DNA from: Fidelibacterota bacterium
GTDB taxonomy: Bacteria > Fidelibacterota > UBA8477 > JABMPR01
Reading direction: 5' to 3'
Assembly: GCA_018650445.1 (NCBI GenBank)
Contig: JABIFX010000168.1
Span: 1-47,614, forward strand
DNA length: 47,614 nucleotides
The translations under genes and the position numbers were made by a program. How positions within the stretch are numbered: position 1 is the stretch's first letter; every line of letters starts with the position of its first letter. This document shows, one piece after another, positions 1-9,458 of the stretch. The notes beneath the pieces were generated by a model. It did not search any database and was not told where the DNA came from. It saw nothing but the letters and a program-made list of their open reading frames with translations.

Positions 1-1280
1 ATTTTTCCAAATTTCTTCATCATCTTCCGCATTGACTGGAACTGCTTTATCAACTGATTCACATCCTGAACCTTTGTTCCAGACCCTCTTGCTATTCTTT
101 TTCGGCGACTACCATCAAGTATCTGAGGGCGATGCCTTTCCACAAGGGTCATAGAGTTAATGATTGCTTCAATCCTAGTCAACCTTTTTTCATCAATATC
201 AACATCTTTTATTCCTTTTACACCAGGGATCATAGACATTAAATCGCCTATTGGTCCCATGGATTTCAGCTGCTTTAACTGTTGCTTAAAGTCCTCCAGA
301 TCGAAGGTGTTTTTGAGCATTTTTTCTTCAAGTTTTGCAGCTTCATCGACGTCAATATCCTGCTGGGCTTTTTCCACCAGGGAGACAATATCTCCCATGC
401 CCAAAATACGACCAGCCATTCGGTCAGGGTGGAAAGTTTCCAGCTTGTCCAGATGCTCTCCTACACCAATATACTTGATTGGTTTTCCAGTGACTTCACG
501 TACAGACAAAGCTGCACCACCACGGGCATCACCATCAAGTTTGGTGAGAATAACACCTGTAAGATCCACTGTTTCTGCAAAAGTACCGGCTGCATTCACA
601 GCATCCTGTCCTGTCATAGCATCCGCCACAAACAGGGTCTCTGCAGGCTTCAGGGCCTTTTGGAGTCGCTTGATTTCATCCATCATGTCTGCATCAACAT
701 GTAATCGACCAGCAGTATCGACAATGACCACATTGGCTGGATAACGCACGGATTCTCTGATTGCAGCCTGGGCAATCTGGACAACGTCCTGATTACCTTC
801 GTCTGCAAAGACAGGGATATCTAACTGTTTCCCAAGTACCTGAAGCTGGGTTATGGCTGCAGGACGGTAAACATCGCAAGCCACCAGAAGTGGTTGACGA
901 CCGCTTTTCCGTAAATTTCTTGCCAGTTTTGCTGATGTAGTTGTTTTTCCAGAACCTTGAAGACCCACCAAGAGGATGATGGCTGGATTTCCTGAAAGTT
1001 CAAGATCTACTGTTTTCTCTCCAAGGAGGACGATCAATTCTTCATGGATGATCTTCACGATTTGTTGGCCGGGCGTGATAGAACGCAGGACTTCAGAACC
1101 GAGAGCTTTTTCCTTTATGGAGTTGATGAATGTTCGAACGACTTTGTAGTTGACATCTGCTTCAAGCAAAGCCCGCCGAACTTCCCGCATGGCATCTGAA
1201 ATATTGGCTTCCGATAACTTCCCTTGACCGCGAAGTTTCTTGAAAACACCTTCCAGATTTTGTGACAGTTGTTCTAACAT
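1..1280 (-). CDS. ffh: Signal recognition particle GTPase Ffh (3' end cut by window edge)
   Basis: Ffh binds signal sequences and the SRP RNA, and delivers ribosomes to FtsY at the inner membrane. Reading the minus strand from ATG at 1280 gives an open frame to the window edge, so the C-terminus is missing. The N-terminal helical bundle begins MLEQLSQNLEGVFKKLRGQG. The G domain shows the P-loop GLQGSGKTTT, DTAGRLH and TKLDGDARGG. The M domain has the conserved RNA-contact stretch with SRRKRIARGSG near the visible end. About 426 codons are present of a usual 440-500. A Shine-Dalgarno TGGAG lies just upstream of the ATG. The family call is secure; only the end is unseen. Confidence 0.97.
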   Translation of the reverse strand, partial: MLEQLSQNLEGVFKKLRGQGKLSEANISDAMREVRRALLEADVNYKVVRTFINSIKEKALGSEVLRSITPGQQIVKIIHEELIVLLGEKTVDLELSGNPAIILLVGLQGSGKTTTSAKLARNLRKSGRQPLLVACDVYRPAAITQLQVLGKQLDIPVFADEGNQDVVQIAQAAIRESVRYPANVVIVDTAGRLHVDADMMDEIKRLQKALKPAETLFVADAMTGQDAVNAAGTFAETVDLTGVILTKLDGDARGGAALSVREVTGKPIKYIGVGEHLDKLETFHPDRMAGRILGMGDIVSLVEKAQQDIDVDEAAKLEEKMLKNTFDLEDFKQQLKQLKSMGPIGDLMSMIPGVKGIKDVDIDEKRLTRIEAIINSMTLVERHRPQILDGSRRKRIARGSGTKVQDVNQLIKQFQSMRKMMKKFGK

Positions 1281-1539
1281 GACTCCAGTTTCCTATCGTG
1301 TCGACTACAGGCTTTATTAAATCCCCTATATATATAATACATTATATATACGATAAATGGGATTGACATAAAGCCGCCGAAGATAGACGGCCGACCATGG
1401 GTGGGCAATGAGTTTCATGCATTTTCGGGTGGAGTGAAAATTTGGAAGACTAAATTGATTAATTGCTGAATTCTGAGGGGTATTCAGATGGATAAAATCT
1501 CAGATGTGAATGAATTCTATAAAAGGATTTATGGGAAAA

Positions 1540-2334
1540 CTAATCCTGCGACATCGACAATTTAAAAACCGATCCAAGAATGAAGATCTCCCTCAAGATG
1601 GGTATTCTTATCAGCCGGGATTCTCTTAATTTCCACCCATAGCGCAACTCATGAGATGGTCGAATCAGATAATATTTCTCATTTTCAATAGGGTAGTTTA
1701 GTTGTCTCACCATTTTTTTGAATCTTCTAAGGGTCATCTGGCATTCTCGAATCTCTTTTACATCGGCTCGAGCTTTGTCAGATTCGCCAAACAAATTGAG
1801 CAGAATATCCAGGATTGATCCAGGAATCCAACCCAGATAAGGCATTTTTTTTAAGAAAGATTTTAGGAAAGTCTGTTGGTGAAGACCAAAAGGAGAATAG
1901 AAGGGTGGGAAGGTCATCAATATGAGGCCCTTTGGAGATGTAAATTTCCGTAAAGCAGCCATAAATTCATATTTATTCTTTAAGGATATGTGCTCGATGA
2001 CATCTCTGAGAATGATGATATCATAATCATCCCCTAGAACTGACTGAGCTTCATCCGACAGGATATCCTGTTGGATAAATCGTAAATTTGCGTGGGTCTT
2101 CTCCCATTTAAAATCCTTGACCTCTACCCCAGTACAGCGTGCACCTGCTTCAGCGAGAGCAGCCGTAAATCCACCATCCCCACAACCCACATCCAGCACT
2201 TTCTTACCTGCTAAAGGGACTCCCCATTGAGCAAAAAGAGGGATATAGTGGAGCTCTGCTAATTTGTTCTGATAAGTCCAGTAATATTCTTTCCAGGTCC
2301 CGTAGGATTCTGGTTTGAGATGTGTGATTGCCAT
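1540..2334 (-). CDS. Class I SAM-dependent methyltransferase
   Basis: This is a 264-residue protein with a Rossmann-type methyltransferase core. SAM-binding motif I is VLDVGCGDGG (about residues 46-55), followed by an acidic strand end (GVEVKD) and a motif-IV-like ILRDVIEHI near residue 105. The layout resembles the UbiG/Methyltransf_11 group, whose members methylate small molecules, lipids or sugars. The C-terminal 100 residues are rich in aromatic and basic residues (for example MTFPPFYSPFGLHQQ), but no substrate can be read from them. The gene stands alone between ffh and the nqr operon, with about 260 bp on the ffh side, so context does not suggest a substrate. Confidence 0.85.
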   Translation of the reverse strand: MAITHLKPESYGTWKEYYWTYQNKLAELHYIPLFAQWGVPLAGKKVLDVGCGDGGFTAALAEAGARCTGVEVKDFKWEKTHANLRFIQQDILSDEAQSVLGDDYDIIILRDVIEHISLKNKYEFMAALRKFTSPKGLILMTFPPFYSPFGLHQQTFLKSFLKKMPYLGWIPGSILDILLNLFGESDKARADVKEIRECQMTLRRFKKMVRQLNYPIENEKYYLIRPSHELRYGWKLRESRLIRIPILREIFILGSVFKLSMSQD

Positions 2335-2505
2335 TGTTCAATATAGTCACCCTGAAAACAGAAAAAATGAGTAATTGACCCAGCATTTTTTGCTAAATAT
2401 TAGGGTACAATTCTTTGGCATAATTGTCATTTGGCAGTCATTCTGGAATATATTGAATTCTTATGGCATATATTTTGTAAATATGTAGAAGCTTAAATGA
2501 ACACC

Positions 2506-2534
2506 TTGACAAGTGCTCTATGAAAATGTACATA
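2506..2534 (+). promoter_or_regulatory. Candidate sigma-70-like promoter of the nqr operon
   Basis: A perfect -35 hexamer TTGACA (2506-2511) is followed by a 17-base spacer and a weak -10, TACATA (2529-2534), about 95 bases before the nqrA start. The -10 matches consensus at only three positions, so this is a candidate only. Confidence 0.35.
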
Positions 2535-2627
2535 AAACCGTTCGAAAATGGGTTCACTTCAGAGGGCTTGTATTCAGATTGCAGGCATCTAATAAAGTGA
2601 ATAAAACCAATACGGAGACACATTCTA

Positions 2628-3974
2628 ATGGGAATGTTTAAACTTAAAAAGGGCTACGACATACCACTGCAAGGCAGCGCAGAGCGACGTGTAGAAAAAG
2701 CCCCGAAAACCACAGCGGTTGCAGTCCAACCCATCGATTTTCGCGGCTTACGGCCCGCGATGAAAGTCGAAGCTGGAGATAAAGTCAGCCGTGGATCAAT
2801 TCTCTTTGTTGATAAACAGAAGCCTGCGATTCTTTTTAGATCACCAGCTGCGGGAACTGTCCGCGATGTGGTCCGTGGAGAGCGACGAGTTATTCAACGC
2901 GTCATCATTGATGTTGCTGGAGATGCTGCTGAAAAATTTGAAAGTTATACTTCAGACCAGGTCAATGCCCTTTCCATCAGTCAGGCCAAAGAAGTTTTGC
3001 TCAATAGTGGACTCTGGCCAGTCATCCGGCAGCGTCCATTTAGTAGGATCGCAGATCTGGATGGCTCACCCAAAGCCATTTTCATCTCGGCAGTTGACTC
3101 AGCTCCCTTGCAGGCAGAATCTGACCTGCTTCTGGATGGGCTGGACAAAGAATTCCAATTGGGCATTAATTTGCTTTCAATATTAACACCGGGCAAAATC
3201 CATCTATCGGCTTCAGCAAAGACCAAAGCATTTTTCTCTACTATTAGTGGAGTTGAACTGCATGAATTTTCCGGTCCCCATCCTGCTGGAAATGTTGGGG
3301 TCCAAATTCACCACATAGACCGTATTCTTTCTGGAGAAAAGGTTTGGTACATCTCCCCTCGCCATGTTTCACAAATTGGCCGTCTCCTAGCGACTGGTGA
3401 ATATCCTGGCGCTAAAACATATGCTTTGACAGGCTCCGAATTAGAAAAGGGTCATTATGTCAGGGGAACGGAGGGTGCTCAAGTTAGTGATCTTGTCAGT
3501 CAAGATCTTAAGGGTTCAACTCAGCGCGTTATCTCTGGAAATGTACTTACCGGTGCTAAAAGTTCACCTCTCGGGTTTGTGGGTTTTTATGATGATATGA
3601 TCACTGTTGTTCCAGAACTTGAGGGTCGACGGTTTTTTGGGTGGTTACGACTGGGACTTAACGCAAACAGTTTCTGGCCCATGTTCCTCTCAAAATTAAC
3701 TCCCAAGAAGAAACTTGCTCCAACTACTGATATGAACGGTGAAGAACGAGCTTTTGTCTCAACTGGTGAATATGAGAAGGTAGTCCCAATGGATGTTCTG
3801 CCCGTTCATCTTTGCAAGGCTATTTTGGTTGATGATATTGAGCTCATGGAACAACTAGGCATTTATGAAGTTGCTGCGGAGGATCTCGCATTGTGTAGTT
3901 ACATCTGCCCATCGAAAATTGAGTTTGGTGATATTATCCAAAAGGGCATTGAAACCATGGAAAAGGAGGGTTGA
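2628..3974 (+). CDS. nqrA: Na+-translocating NADH:quinone oxidoreductase subunit A
   Basis: NqrA is the peripheral cytoplasmic subunit of the Na+-NQR complex and is implicated in quinone binding. The 448-residue length is normal for the family. The N-terminus (FKLKKGYDIPLQG) and the barrel-sandwich-like region with RSPAAGTVRDVVRGERR are characteristic. A segment with SGPHPAGNVGVQIHHID and a C-terminal region with LCSYICPSKIEFG also fit NqrA and its RnfC relatives. A GGAG Shine-Dalgarno sits 11 bases upstream of the ATG. It is the first gene of a complete nqrABCDEF operon, and its stop codon lies ahead of the preferred nqrB ATG by a few bases. Confidence 0.97.
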   Translation: MGMFKLKKGYDIPLQGSAERRVEKAPKTTAVAVQPIDFRGLRPAMKVEAGDKVSRGSILFVDKQKPAILFRSPAAGTVRDVVRGERRVIQRVIIDVAGDAAEKFESYTSDQVNALSISQAKEVLLNSGLWPVIRQRPFSRIADLDGSPKAIFISAVDSAPLQAESDLLLDGLDKEFQLGINLLSILTPGKIHLSASAKTKAFFSTISGVELHEFSGPHPAGNVGVQIHHIDRILSGEKVWYISPRHVSQIGRLLATGEYPGAKTYALTGSELEKGHYVRGTEGAQVSDLVSQDLKGSTQRVISGNVLTGAKSSPLGFVGFYDDMITVVPELEGRRFFGWLRLGLNANSFWPMFLSKLTPKKKLAPTTDMNGEERAFVSTGEYEKVVPMDVLPVHLCKAILVDDIELMEQLGIYEVAAEDLALCSYICPSKIEFGDIIQKGIETMEKEG

Positions 3975-3979
3975 TCAAA

Positions 3980-5119
3980 ATGAAATCTCTCCTACAGTTT
4001 CTAGCCAATCTGGATGTAAAGATTAAGGAAGGTCCTTTCAAGATCGTTCATCCTATGTTTGGTGCTATTAATACTATGCTTTTCTCACCCGGGCATGGAA
4101 CCACAACTGGACCTCATATTAGGGACTCCATTGATATGAAGCGTTTCATGGGCATTGTTATCTTCGCTCTTGTTCCAAGTATTCTGGTCGGTTCATATAA
4201 TGTAGGTGCTCAGGCAGGTGTAGAGGGTTTATTTGCTGCCTTTATGTTTGGGTTCTTGAAATTACTCCCGATCATCGTTGTCACTTATGCAGTGGGTCTG
4301 GGATGGGAAATGATATTTGGTCATATTAATGGCCATGACATTCATGAAGGATTCCTGGTAACAGGTATCCTATTACCCCTCACCCTACCCCCTACCATTC
4401 CACTCTGGCAAGTTGCTGTGGCTGTTTCTTTTGGAACCGTCATCGGCAAAGAAGTCTTTGGTGGTACAGGTATGAACTTGTTGAACCCTGCTTTAACGGC
4501 ACGTGCTTTTCTTTTCTTTACCTATCCAGGAAATATTTCTGGTGATAGCGTGTGGGTCGCCCTGGATGGATTTACAGGCGCCACACCTCTCGCAGCCGCC
4601 GCAGCCTCCACAGGGCCGGCAGTTGACGCCTTAAACAGCGCTGGCTTTTCAATGAGCAATATGTTCTTTGGATTTGTGCCGGGTAGTATTGGTGAAACCT
4701 CAACCATTGCCATCCTGATTGGTGCTGCCATTTTACTCATCACGGGCGTTGGAAGCTGGCGTATCATGCTGGCAACAACACTGGGCGCCTATGGTATGGC
4801 ACTCATTGTTCAATTCTTCGGAGCAGATGTTGCTGGCGGTATGCGCAGCTTACCTGCTCACTATCACTTAATGATGGGTGGCTTCATGTTTGGAGCTGTA
4901 TTTATGGCGACTGATCCAGTCTCTGCCGCAGGCACCAATGCAGGTAAATGGGTTTATGGAATTTTAATTGGCGTCATGGTCATTCTGATCCGGGTGTTCA
5001 ACCCAGCCTATCCGGAAGGGATGATGTTAGCCATCCTGTTTGGGAATGTATTCTCGCCTTTGATTGACCACTTCGTGGTTCAGGCGAATATTAAAAGGAG
5101 GCTGAATTATGGCAAATAA
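3980..5119 (+). CDS. nqrB: Na+-translocating NADH:quinone oxidoreductase subunit B
   Basis: NqrB is the large membrane subunit, thought to form the sodium path and to carry one covalent FMN and riboflavin. I chose ATG at 3980 because a strong AAGGAGGG (3963-3970) stands 9 bases upstream. A TTG at 3971 would touch that site directly. About ten hydrophobic segments can be seen. The flavinylation motif TGATPLA places the FMN-bearing threonine at about residue 202, the site ApbE modifies. The C-terminal region contains ATDPVSAAGTNAGKW, typical of the NqrB/RnfD family. The end overlaps the nqrC start by 11 bases, suggesting translational coupling. Confidence 0.97.
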   Translation: MKSLLQFLANLDVKIKEGPFKIVHPMFGAINTMLFSPGHGTTTGPHIRDSIDMKRFMGIVIFALVPSILVGSYNVGAQAGVEGLFAAFMFGFLKLLPIIVVTYAVGLGWEMIFGHINGHDIHEGFLVTGILLPLTLPPTIPLWQVAVAVSFGTVIGKEVFGGTGMNLLNPALTARAFLFFTYPGNISGDSVWVALDGFTGATPLAAAAASTGPAVDALNSAGFSMSNMFFGFVPGSIGETSTIAILIGAAILLITGVGSWRIMLATTLGAYGMALIVQFFGADVAGGMRSLPAHYHLMMGGFMFGAVFMATDPVSAAGTNAGKWVYGILIGVMVILIRVFNPAYPEGMMLAILFGNVFSPLIDHFVVQANIKRRLNYGK

Positions 5120-5831
5120 GCCTCGTATAACCAAAACATATACCCTTGGTTTTGCTGCTGCAGTAACCATGGTGTGCAGTGTATTACTGGCATCGGCAGC
5201 GACCCTGCTTAAGGAACGTCAGGATCAAAATATTCAATTGGATATCAAATACAATATTTTGAGTGTTCTTGGCCTGGTTGAGGGCAAAGACGTGGAAGCA
5301 GAGAAATTACTCTCACTCTATGACGAGAACGTGAACACCTTTGTCGTTGATCTCACAGGTCAGCTTGTTGAGGGTCGAAACGCTGAAGATGTGGATCCTA
5401 AAAAAGATCCTGATCTTCTACCGGTCTACACTCGCCAGGATAATGGCAAAATTGTAGCCTACTGTCTACCCACTCAGGGTAAGGCCTTGTGGTCTACGGT
5501 GAAGGGCTATATCGCACTTGAGAATGACCTGAATACCGTTAAGGGTATCACCTTCTACAGTCACGCCGAGACTCCTGGTCTGGGTGGTGAAATTGACAAA
5601 GAGTGGTTTACATCAAGCTTTAAAGGTAAAACCATCCGTAATAGCCAGGGTGAGATCATCTCTATCGAAGTGGTTAAAGGTAAAATTCGAGATGGCGCCA
5701 AAGGTATCGAACATAAAGTGGATGGTATCAGCGGTGCTACTTTAACAGGTAATGGATTGAATGAATTTATTAAAACGACTCTGGAAAAATACGAGCCCTA
5801 CTTCAATATCGTCCGGGGAGGTTCCTCATGA
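5109..5831 (+). CDS. nqrC: Na+-translocating NADH:quinone oxidoreductase subunit C
   Basis: NqrC is anchored by one N-terminal membrane helix (about residues 12-33) with an FMN-binding domain on the periplasmic side. The protein is 240 residues. It carries [11 protein letters not shown] in the middle and the flavinylation motif DGISGATLT, with the FMN threonine at about residue 211. Both features are diagnostic of the NqrC/RnfG family. The Shine-Dalgarno AAAGGAGG lies within the nqrB end. The stop overlaps the nqrD start by four bases (ATGA). The apbE gene downstream provides the enzyme expected to attach FMN here. Confidence 0.97.
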   Translation: MANKPRITKTYTLGFAAAVTMVCSVLLASAATLLKERQDQNIQLDIKYNILSVLGLVEGKDVEAEKLLSLYDENVNTFVVDLTGQLVEGRNAEDVDPKKDPDLLPVYTRQDNGKIVAYCLPTQGKALWSTVKGYIALENDLNTVKGITFYSHAETPGLGGEIDKEWFTSSFKGKTIRNSQGEIISIEVVKGKIRDGAKGIEHKVDGISGATLTGNGLNEFIKTTLEKYEPYFNIVRGGSS

Positions 5832-6451
5832 GTTTATTAAGTAAAAAGAATATGGGATTCATCAAGGATCCACTCATGGACAACAACCCCATTGCAACAC
5901 AGGTTCTGGGAATCTGCTCTGCTCTCGCCGTAACGGTGCAGCTGCAAACAGCTATTGTGATGTCCATCGCCGTCATCCTGGTTCTGTCATTTTCAAATGT
6001 TCTGATCTCACTGGTCAGGAATAAAGTTCCATCGAATATCAGAATCATTGTGGAATTAGCCATCATAGCTACCCTGGTTATCCTGGTTGACCAGGTTTTA
6101 AAGGCCTTTCTGTACGATATCAGCAAGCAGCTTAGTGTCTTTGTAGGCCTGATTATTACCAACTGTATTGTTCTTGGAAGAGCGGAGGCCTTTGCACTTC
6201 AAAACAAACCCTGGCCCAGTTTCCTGGATGGTATTGGTAATGGTCTGGGATACAGTATGATCCTGATTACCGTGGCATTTGGTCGCGAAATTCTGGGATC
6301 GGGCACACTGTTTGGATACCAGCTCATTCCAGATGCAGCTTATGCAGCTGGATATCAGAATATGGGCCTAATGGTGCTGGCACCTGGGGCATTCATATTA
6401 TTGGGATTGATTATTTGGGTACAACGTACCATAACCGGCGTAGCGGAATAG
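5828..6451 (+). CDS. nqrD: Na+-translocating NADH:quinone oxidoreductase subunit D
   Basis: NqrD is an integral membrane subunit of 207 residues with about six helices, related to RnfE. Two conserved cysteines are present: Cys30 in [10 protein letters not shown] and Cys113 in [15 protein letters not shown]. In NQR these cysteines, with their partners in NqrE, hold an iron or iron-sulfur centre between the two subunits. The N-terminal sequence [18 protein letters not shown] is typical. The start overlaps the nqrC stop by four bases. The next gene follows after a GGAGGTG ribosome site that begins at the nqrD stop. Confidence 0.97.
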   Translation: MSLLSKKNMGFIKDPLMDNNPIATQVLGICSALAVTVQLQTAIVMSIAVILVLSFSNVLISLVRNKVPSNIRIIVELAIIATLVILVDQVLKAFLYDISKQLSVFVGLIITNCIVLGRAEAFALQNKPWPSFLDGIGNGLGYSMILITVAFGREILGSGTLFGYQLIPDAAYAAGYQNMGLMVLAPGAFILLGLIIWVQRTITGVAE

Positions 6452-6461
6452 GAGGTGAATG

Positions 6462-7070
6462 ATGGAAAATCTAATTAGTCTGTTCGTTGAATCTGTATTC
6501 GTCAATAATATCCTCCTCGCTTACTTCCTGGGAATGTGTTCATTCCTGGCGGTTTCAAAGCGTGTTGATACTGCTATTGGTTTGGGACTTGCTGTGATCT
6601 TTGTTGAAGTGATTACCGTACCCGTCAACTGGGCGCTTAATCATTACTTGCTGGCTCCTGGAGCATTGGAATGGGCTGGTTTGCCCGATGTTGACTTAAG
6701 CTTTTTGAGCTTCATTTCCTTCATTGCTGTTATCGCAGCTCTGGTACAGCTGGTAGAGATGATCGTGGATCGTTACAGTCCTGCACTTTACAGTGCACTT
6801 GGAATATTTTTACCCCTGATTGCAGTGAACTGCGCCATCCTTGGTGCTTCACTCTTTATGGTGGAGAGGGAATATACCTTAGCTGAATCTGCTGTTTTTG
6901 GTCTGGGTTCAGGTACTGGATTTTTACTGGCTATTGCCGCCATGGCAGCCATTAGAGAAAAATTGCGCTACTCGCATATCCCTGAGGGATTGAGGGGCTT
7001 AGGAATTACAATGTTAATCACGGGACTCATGGCCATGGCCTTCATGAGTTTTTCCGGCATTAGTCTGTAA
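6462..7070 (+). CDS. nqrE: Na+-translocating NADH:quinone oxidoreductase subunit E
   Basis: NqrE is the membrane partner of NqrD, with inverted topology. I chose the second of two adjacent ATGs (6462 rather than 6459). It lies 5-6 bases after GGAGGT, and the protein then begins [16 protein letters not shown], matching the usual NqrE N-terminus. The result is 202 residues. Conserved Cys26 ([11 protein letters not shown]) and Cys124 ([10 protein letters not shown]) complete the four-cysteine metal site shared with NqrD. About six hydrophobic helices are visible. It is closely spaced to nqrF, with an AAAGGAGGG site in between. Confidence 0.97.
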   Translation: MENLISLFVESVFVNNILLAYFLGMCSFLAVSKRVDTAIGLGLAVIFVEVITVPVNWALNHYLLAPGALEWAGLPDVDLSFLSFISFIAVIAALVQLVEMIVDRYSPALYSALGIFLPLIAVNCAILGASLFMVEREYTLAESAVFGLGSGTGFLLAIAAMAAIREKLRYSHIPEGLRGLGITMLITGLMAMAFMSFSGISL

Positions 7071-7080
7071 AGGAGGGAAT

Positions 7081-8307
7081 ATGAGCATTCTTGGTTTAAT
7101 TCTGCTTAGTACCTTCGTTTTCACAGGTACAATACTGATTCTGGTTGTGATTCTTAACTATGCAACCTCAAAACTGGTGAGCACCGGTGATGTCAAGATT
7201 CTGATTAATGGTGATGAGGAGAAATCCGTCAATACGCCTGCAGGATCGACCCTGCTTCAAACGCTTGCCGCAGAGAAGATCTTTCTCCCCTCTGCCTGTG
7301 GTGGTGGAGGCACTTGTGGAATGTGTACCTGCCAGATTGACAAGGGCGGTGGTGAAATTCTACCTACTGAAAAACCTCATCTCACTCGCTCAGAAATTAA
7401 AGACAATGTTCGTCTGGCCTGTCAGGTTAAAGTTAAATCTGATATGGATATTCGTATTCCAGACGAGATCTTCAATATCCAGAAATGGGAGTGCGAAGTT
7501 GTTTCCAATGAAAATGTCGCAACTTTCATCAAGGAATTTGTGGTGAAACTACCTGAAGGTGAAAATCTTGATTTTCGTGCTGGTGGGTATATACAAATTG
7601 ACATTCCGCCTCATAAATTGGATTATTCGGAATTCACAATCGAGGATGAATATCGTGGCGATTGGGATAAGTTCAATATGTGGCGCTATCACTCTGAACT
7701 GGATGAAACCATATTTAGAGCCTACTCAATGGCCAACCATCCAGCCGAGGGGAACATTGTAATGCTCAATGTGCGTATCGCCAGCCCCCCCCCTGGAATG
7801 GATGTTCCTCCAGGTCTGGCCTCCTCCTACATTTTTAACCTGAAACCAGGTGATAAGGTGATGGTAAGTGGTCCCTATGGAGAATTTTTTGCCAAAGAAA
7901 CGGACCGTGAAATGTTGTATGTTGGTGGTGGAGCAGGAATGGCGCCCATGCGTAGCCACATTTTTGATCTTCTCAAGACCAAGCGGACAAAGCGGAAAGT
8001 ATCTTTCTGGTATGGTGCTCGGTCTAAGCGTGAGATGTTTTACGATGATGAGTTCAAGGCGCTGGCTGAGGAGTTCCCAAATTTCAGCTATCATGTCGCC
8101 CTCTCTGATCCTCTTGAAGAAGACAACTGGGAAGGCCCAGTTGGATTTATTCATCAGGTCGTAGCAGACAAGTACCTCACCAATCATGAAGCACCAGAAG
8201 ATATTGAATATTACATGTGTGGACCACCCATGATGGTGGACGCTGTTGATAATATGCTATACAATATGGGTGTTGAAAAAGAGATGATCGACTACGACAG
8301 TTTCTAA
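7081..8307 (+). CDS. nqrF: Na+-translocating NADH:quinone oxidoreductase subunit F
   Basis: NqrF accepts electrons from NADH and passes them through FAD and a 2Fe-2S cluster. The 408-residue protein starts with one membrane helix (about residues 3-27). The plant-type ferredoxin domain follows, with cluster cysteines Cys73, Cys79 and Cys82 ([11 protein letters not shown]) and Cys114 (LACQV). The FAD domain includes RAYSMANHP, and the NADH domain has [14 protein letters not shown] and YMCGPPMM. It ends DYDSF, as expected for the family. It is the last gene of the operon, and an intrinsic terminator begins 28 bases after the stop. Confidence 0.98.
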   Translation: MSILGLILLSTFVFTGTILILVVILNYATSKLVSTGDVKILINGDEEKSVNTPAGSTLLQTLAAEKIFLPSACGGGGTCGMCTCQIDKGGGEILPTEKPHLTRSEIKDNVRLACQVKVKSDMDIRIPDEIFNIQKWECEVVSNENVATFIKEFVVKLPEGENLDFRAGGYIQIDIPPHKLDYSEFTIEDEYRGDWDKFNMWRYHSELDETIFRAYSMANHPAEGNIVMLNVRIASPPPGMDVPPGLASSYIFNLKPGDKVMVSGPYGEFFAKETDREMLYVGGGAGMAPMRSHIFDLLKTKRTKRKVSFWYGARSKREMFYDDEFKALAEEFPNFSYHVALSDPLEEDNWEGPVGFIHQVVADKYLTNHEAPEDIEYYMCGPPMMVDAVDNMLYNMGVEKEMIDYDSF

Positions 8308-8334
8308 TTCAACTTTCTTTACAATGACTACAAT

Positions 8335-8363
8335 AAAAGGTTCGGGTTATCCGGACCTTTTTT
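8335..8363 (+). terminator. Intrinsic terminator after nqrF
   Basis: An 11-base-pair stem (8335-8345 with 8351-8361, one T-G wobble) has a 5-base loop and runs into a T tract. It closes the nqr operon and separates it from apbE. Confidence 0.9.
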
Positions 8364-8395
8364 GTTAGATTTGAAGACACTTAGGAGGCTTTTAC

Positions 8396-9457
8396 ATGAA
8401 TACAAAAATTACTTTAATTTCGAAAATTATTTTTGTCACATTACTAGCTTGTCTCCCTCTCTCCCTGGAAAATTGCAGCACTGACACAGTTGAGTTCGCT
8501 CAATTTGCTTTTAATGGTGCGACCATGGGCACGACCTACCACATCATTATTACGGGGCGTCCCATTGACTCCAAGGAGCGCAGTGCCATTGCAACCAGTG
8601 TGGATAGCGTATTACTCGATTTTAATCGCATCCTTTCTACCTACGAAGACCAGAGTGAAATATCTCGTTTCAATCGGAATGAGAGTATCCATCCTATCCC
8701 CGCTTCCCAAAAATTATTGCAGGTCATAAAAGCAGGTCTAGATTTTTGTAAGGCTTCAGATGGAGCCTTCGACATAACTGTCGCGCCCATTGTTAATTTC
8801 TTCGGGTTTGGTTTTGAACCGGGTGAAAATCGTTTCCCCACAGTAGATGAAATTGACTCCTGGCTCCAATTGACAGGTTGTGACAAATTGGAAGTAGGCG
8901 ATTCGGTGTTAACTAAGTCTGATCCACGCATCACCATTGATCTGAGTGCTATCGCCAAAGGAGATGGAGCTGATTATGTCGCTAATTTTCTCATGGATAA
9001 AGGCCACAAAAATATATTTGTAGAAATTGGTGGAGAAATCGTGACGCATGGCCACAATAAGGAGGGTGAACTCTGGAAGATTGGGATTGACCGGCCCACT
9101 TTTGGTGGAGCTCCAGGTGCCGACCTACAACATATTATCCAATTAACAGACATGGCCATCGCCTCCAGCGGAGACTATCGCAATTATCGTGAAGTTGAGG
9201 GCAAACGCATCTCACACACAATAGATCCTCGAACCGGTTCTCCCATTAATCACAACCTGGCTTCTGTGTCTATCATAGCCAATACCTGCCTCCTTGCAGA
9301 TGGCATATCCACTTCTGTGATGGTCATGGGACGAGAGGAAGGTCTGATCTGGCTGGAAAATAGGGATGATGTGGATGGCTTGCTGATCACTCGCGAACCA
9401 GATGGATCATTCAAGGAGTATATGACCAGCGGATTTAAAGAGTATATCTTTGATTAA
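8396..9457 (+). CDS. apbE: FAD:protein FMN transferase ApbE
   Basis: ApbE uses FAD to attach FMN covalently to threonines in SGAT-type motifs, as found here in NqrB and NqrC. The protein has 353 residues. An N-terminal signal ends in a lipobox-like LLAC (Cys18), suggesting a periplasm-facing lipoprotein. The conserved GATMGTTYHI follows, then DGAFDITVAPIVNFFGFG, ITIDLSAIAKGDGADYVA, VEIGGEIVTHGHN, IASSGDYRNYREVEGKRISH and TIDPRTGSPI, all ApbE family signatures. A strong AGGAGG precedes the ATG. It lies 88 bp after nqrF behind a terminator, so it may have its own promoter. Placement with the NQR operon supports its role as that complex's flavin transferase. Confidence 0.96.
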   Translation: MNTKITLISKIIFVTLLACLPLSLENCSTDTVEFAQFAFNGATMGTTYHIIITGRPIDSKERSAIATSVDSVLLDFNRILSTYEDQSEISRFNRNESIHPIPASQKLLQVIKAGLDFCKASDGAFDITVAPIVNFFGFGFEPGENRFPTVDEIDSWLQLTGCDKLEVGDSVLTKSDPRITIDLSAIAKGDGADYVANFLMDKGHKNIFVEIGGEIVTHGHNKEGELWKIGIDRPTFGGAPGADLQHIIQLTDMAIASSGDYRNYREVEGKRISHTIDPRTGSPINHNLASVSIIANTCLLADGISTSVMVMGREEGLIWLENRDDVDGLLITREPDGSFKEYMTSGFKEYIFD

Positions 9458-9458
9458 T

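Noticed and set aside
160-744. 194-codon open frame on the plus strand
   Set aside because: It is the antisense of ffh, whose motifs are unmistakable on the minus strand; composition (Ser/Arg rich) is typical of a shadow frame.
1488-1565. 25-codon open frame (begins MDKISDVNEFYK) with GAGGGG upstream, plus strand
   Set aside because: Very short, runs into the 3' end of the methyltransferase on the other strand, and matches nothing known to me.
7726-8187. 153-codon minus-strand frame opposite nqrF
   Set aside because: Antisense to a conserved gene with intact cofactor motifs; no ribosome site.
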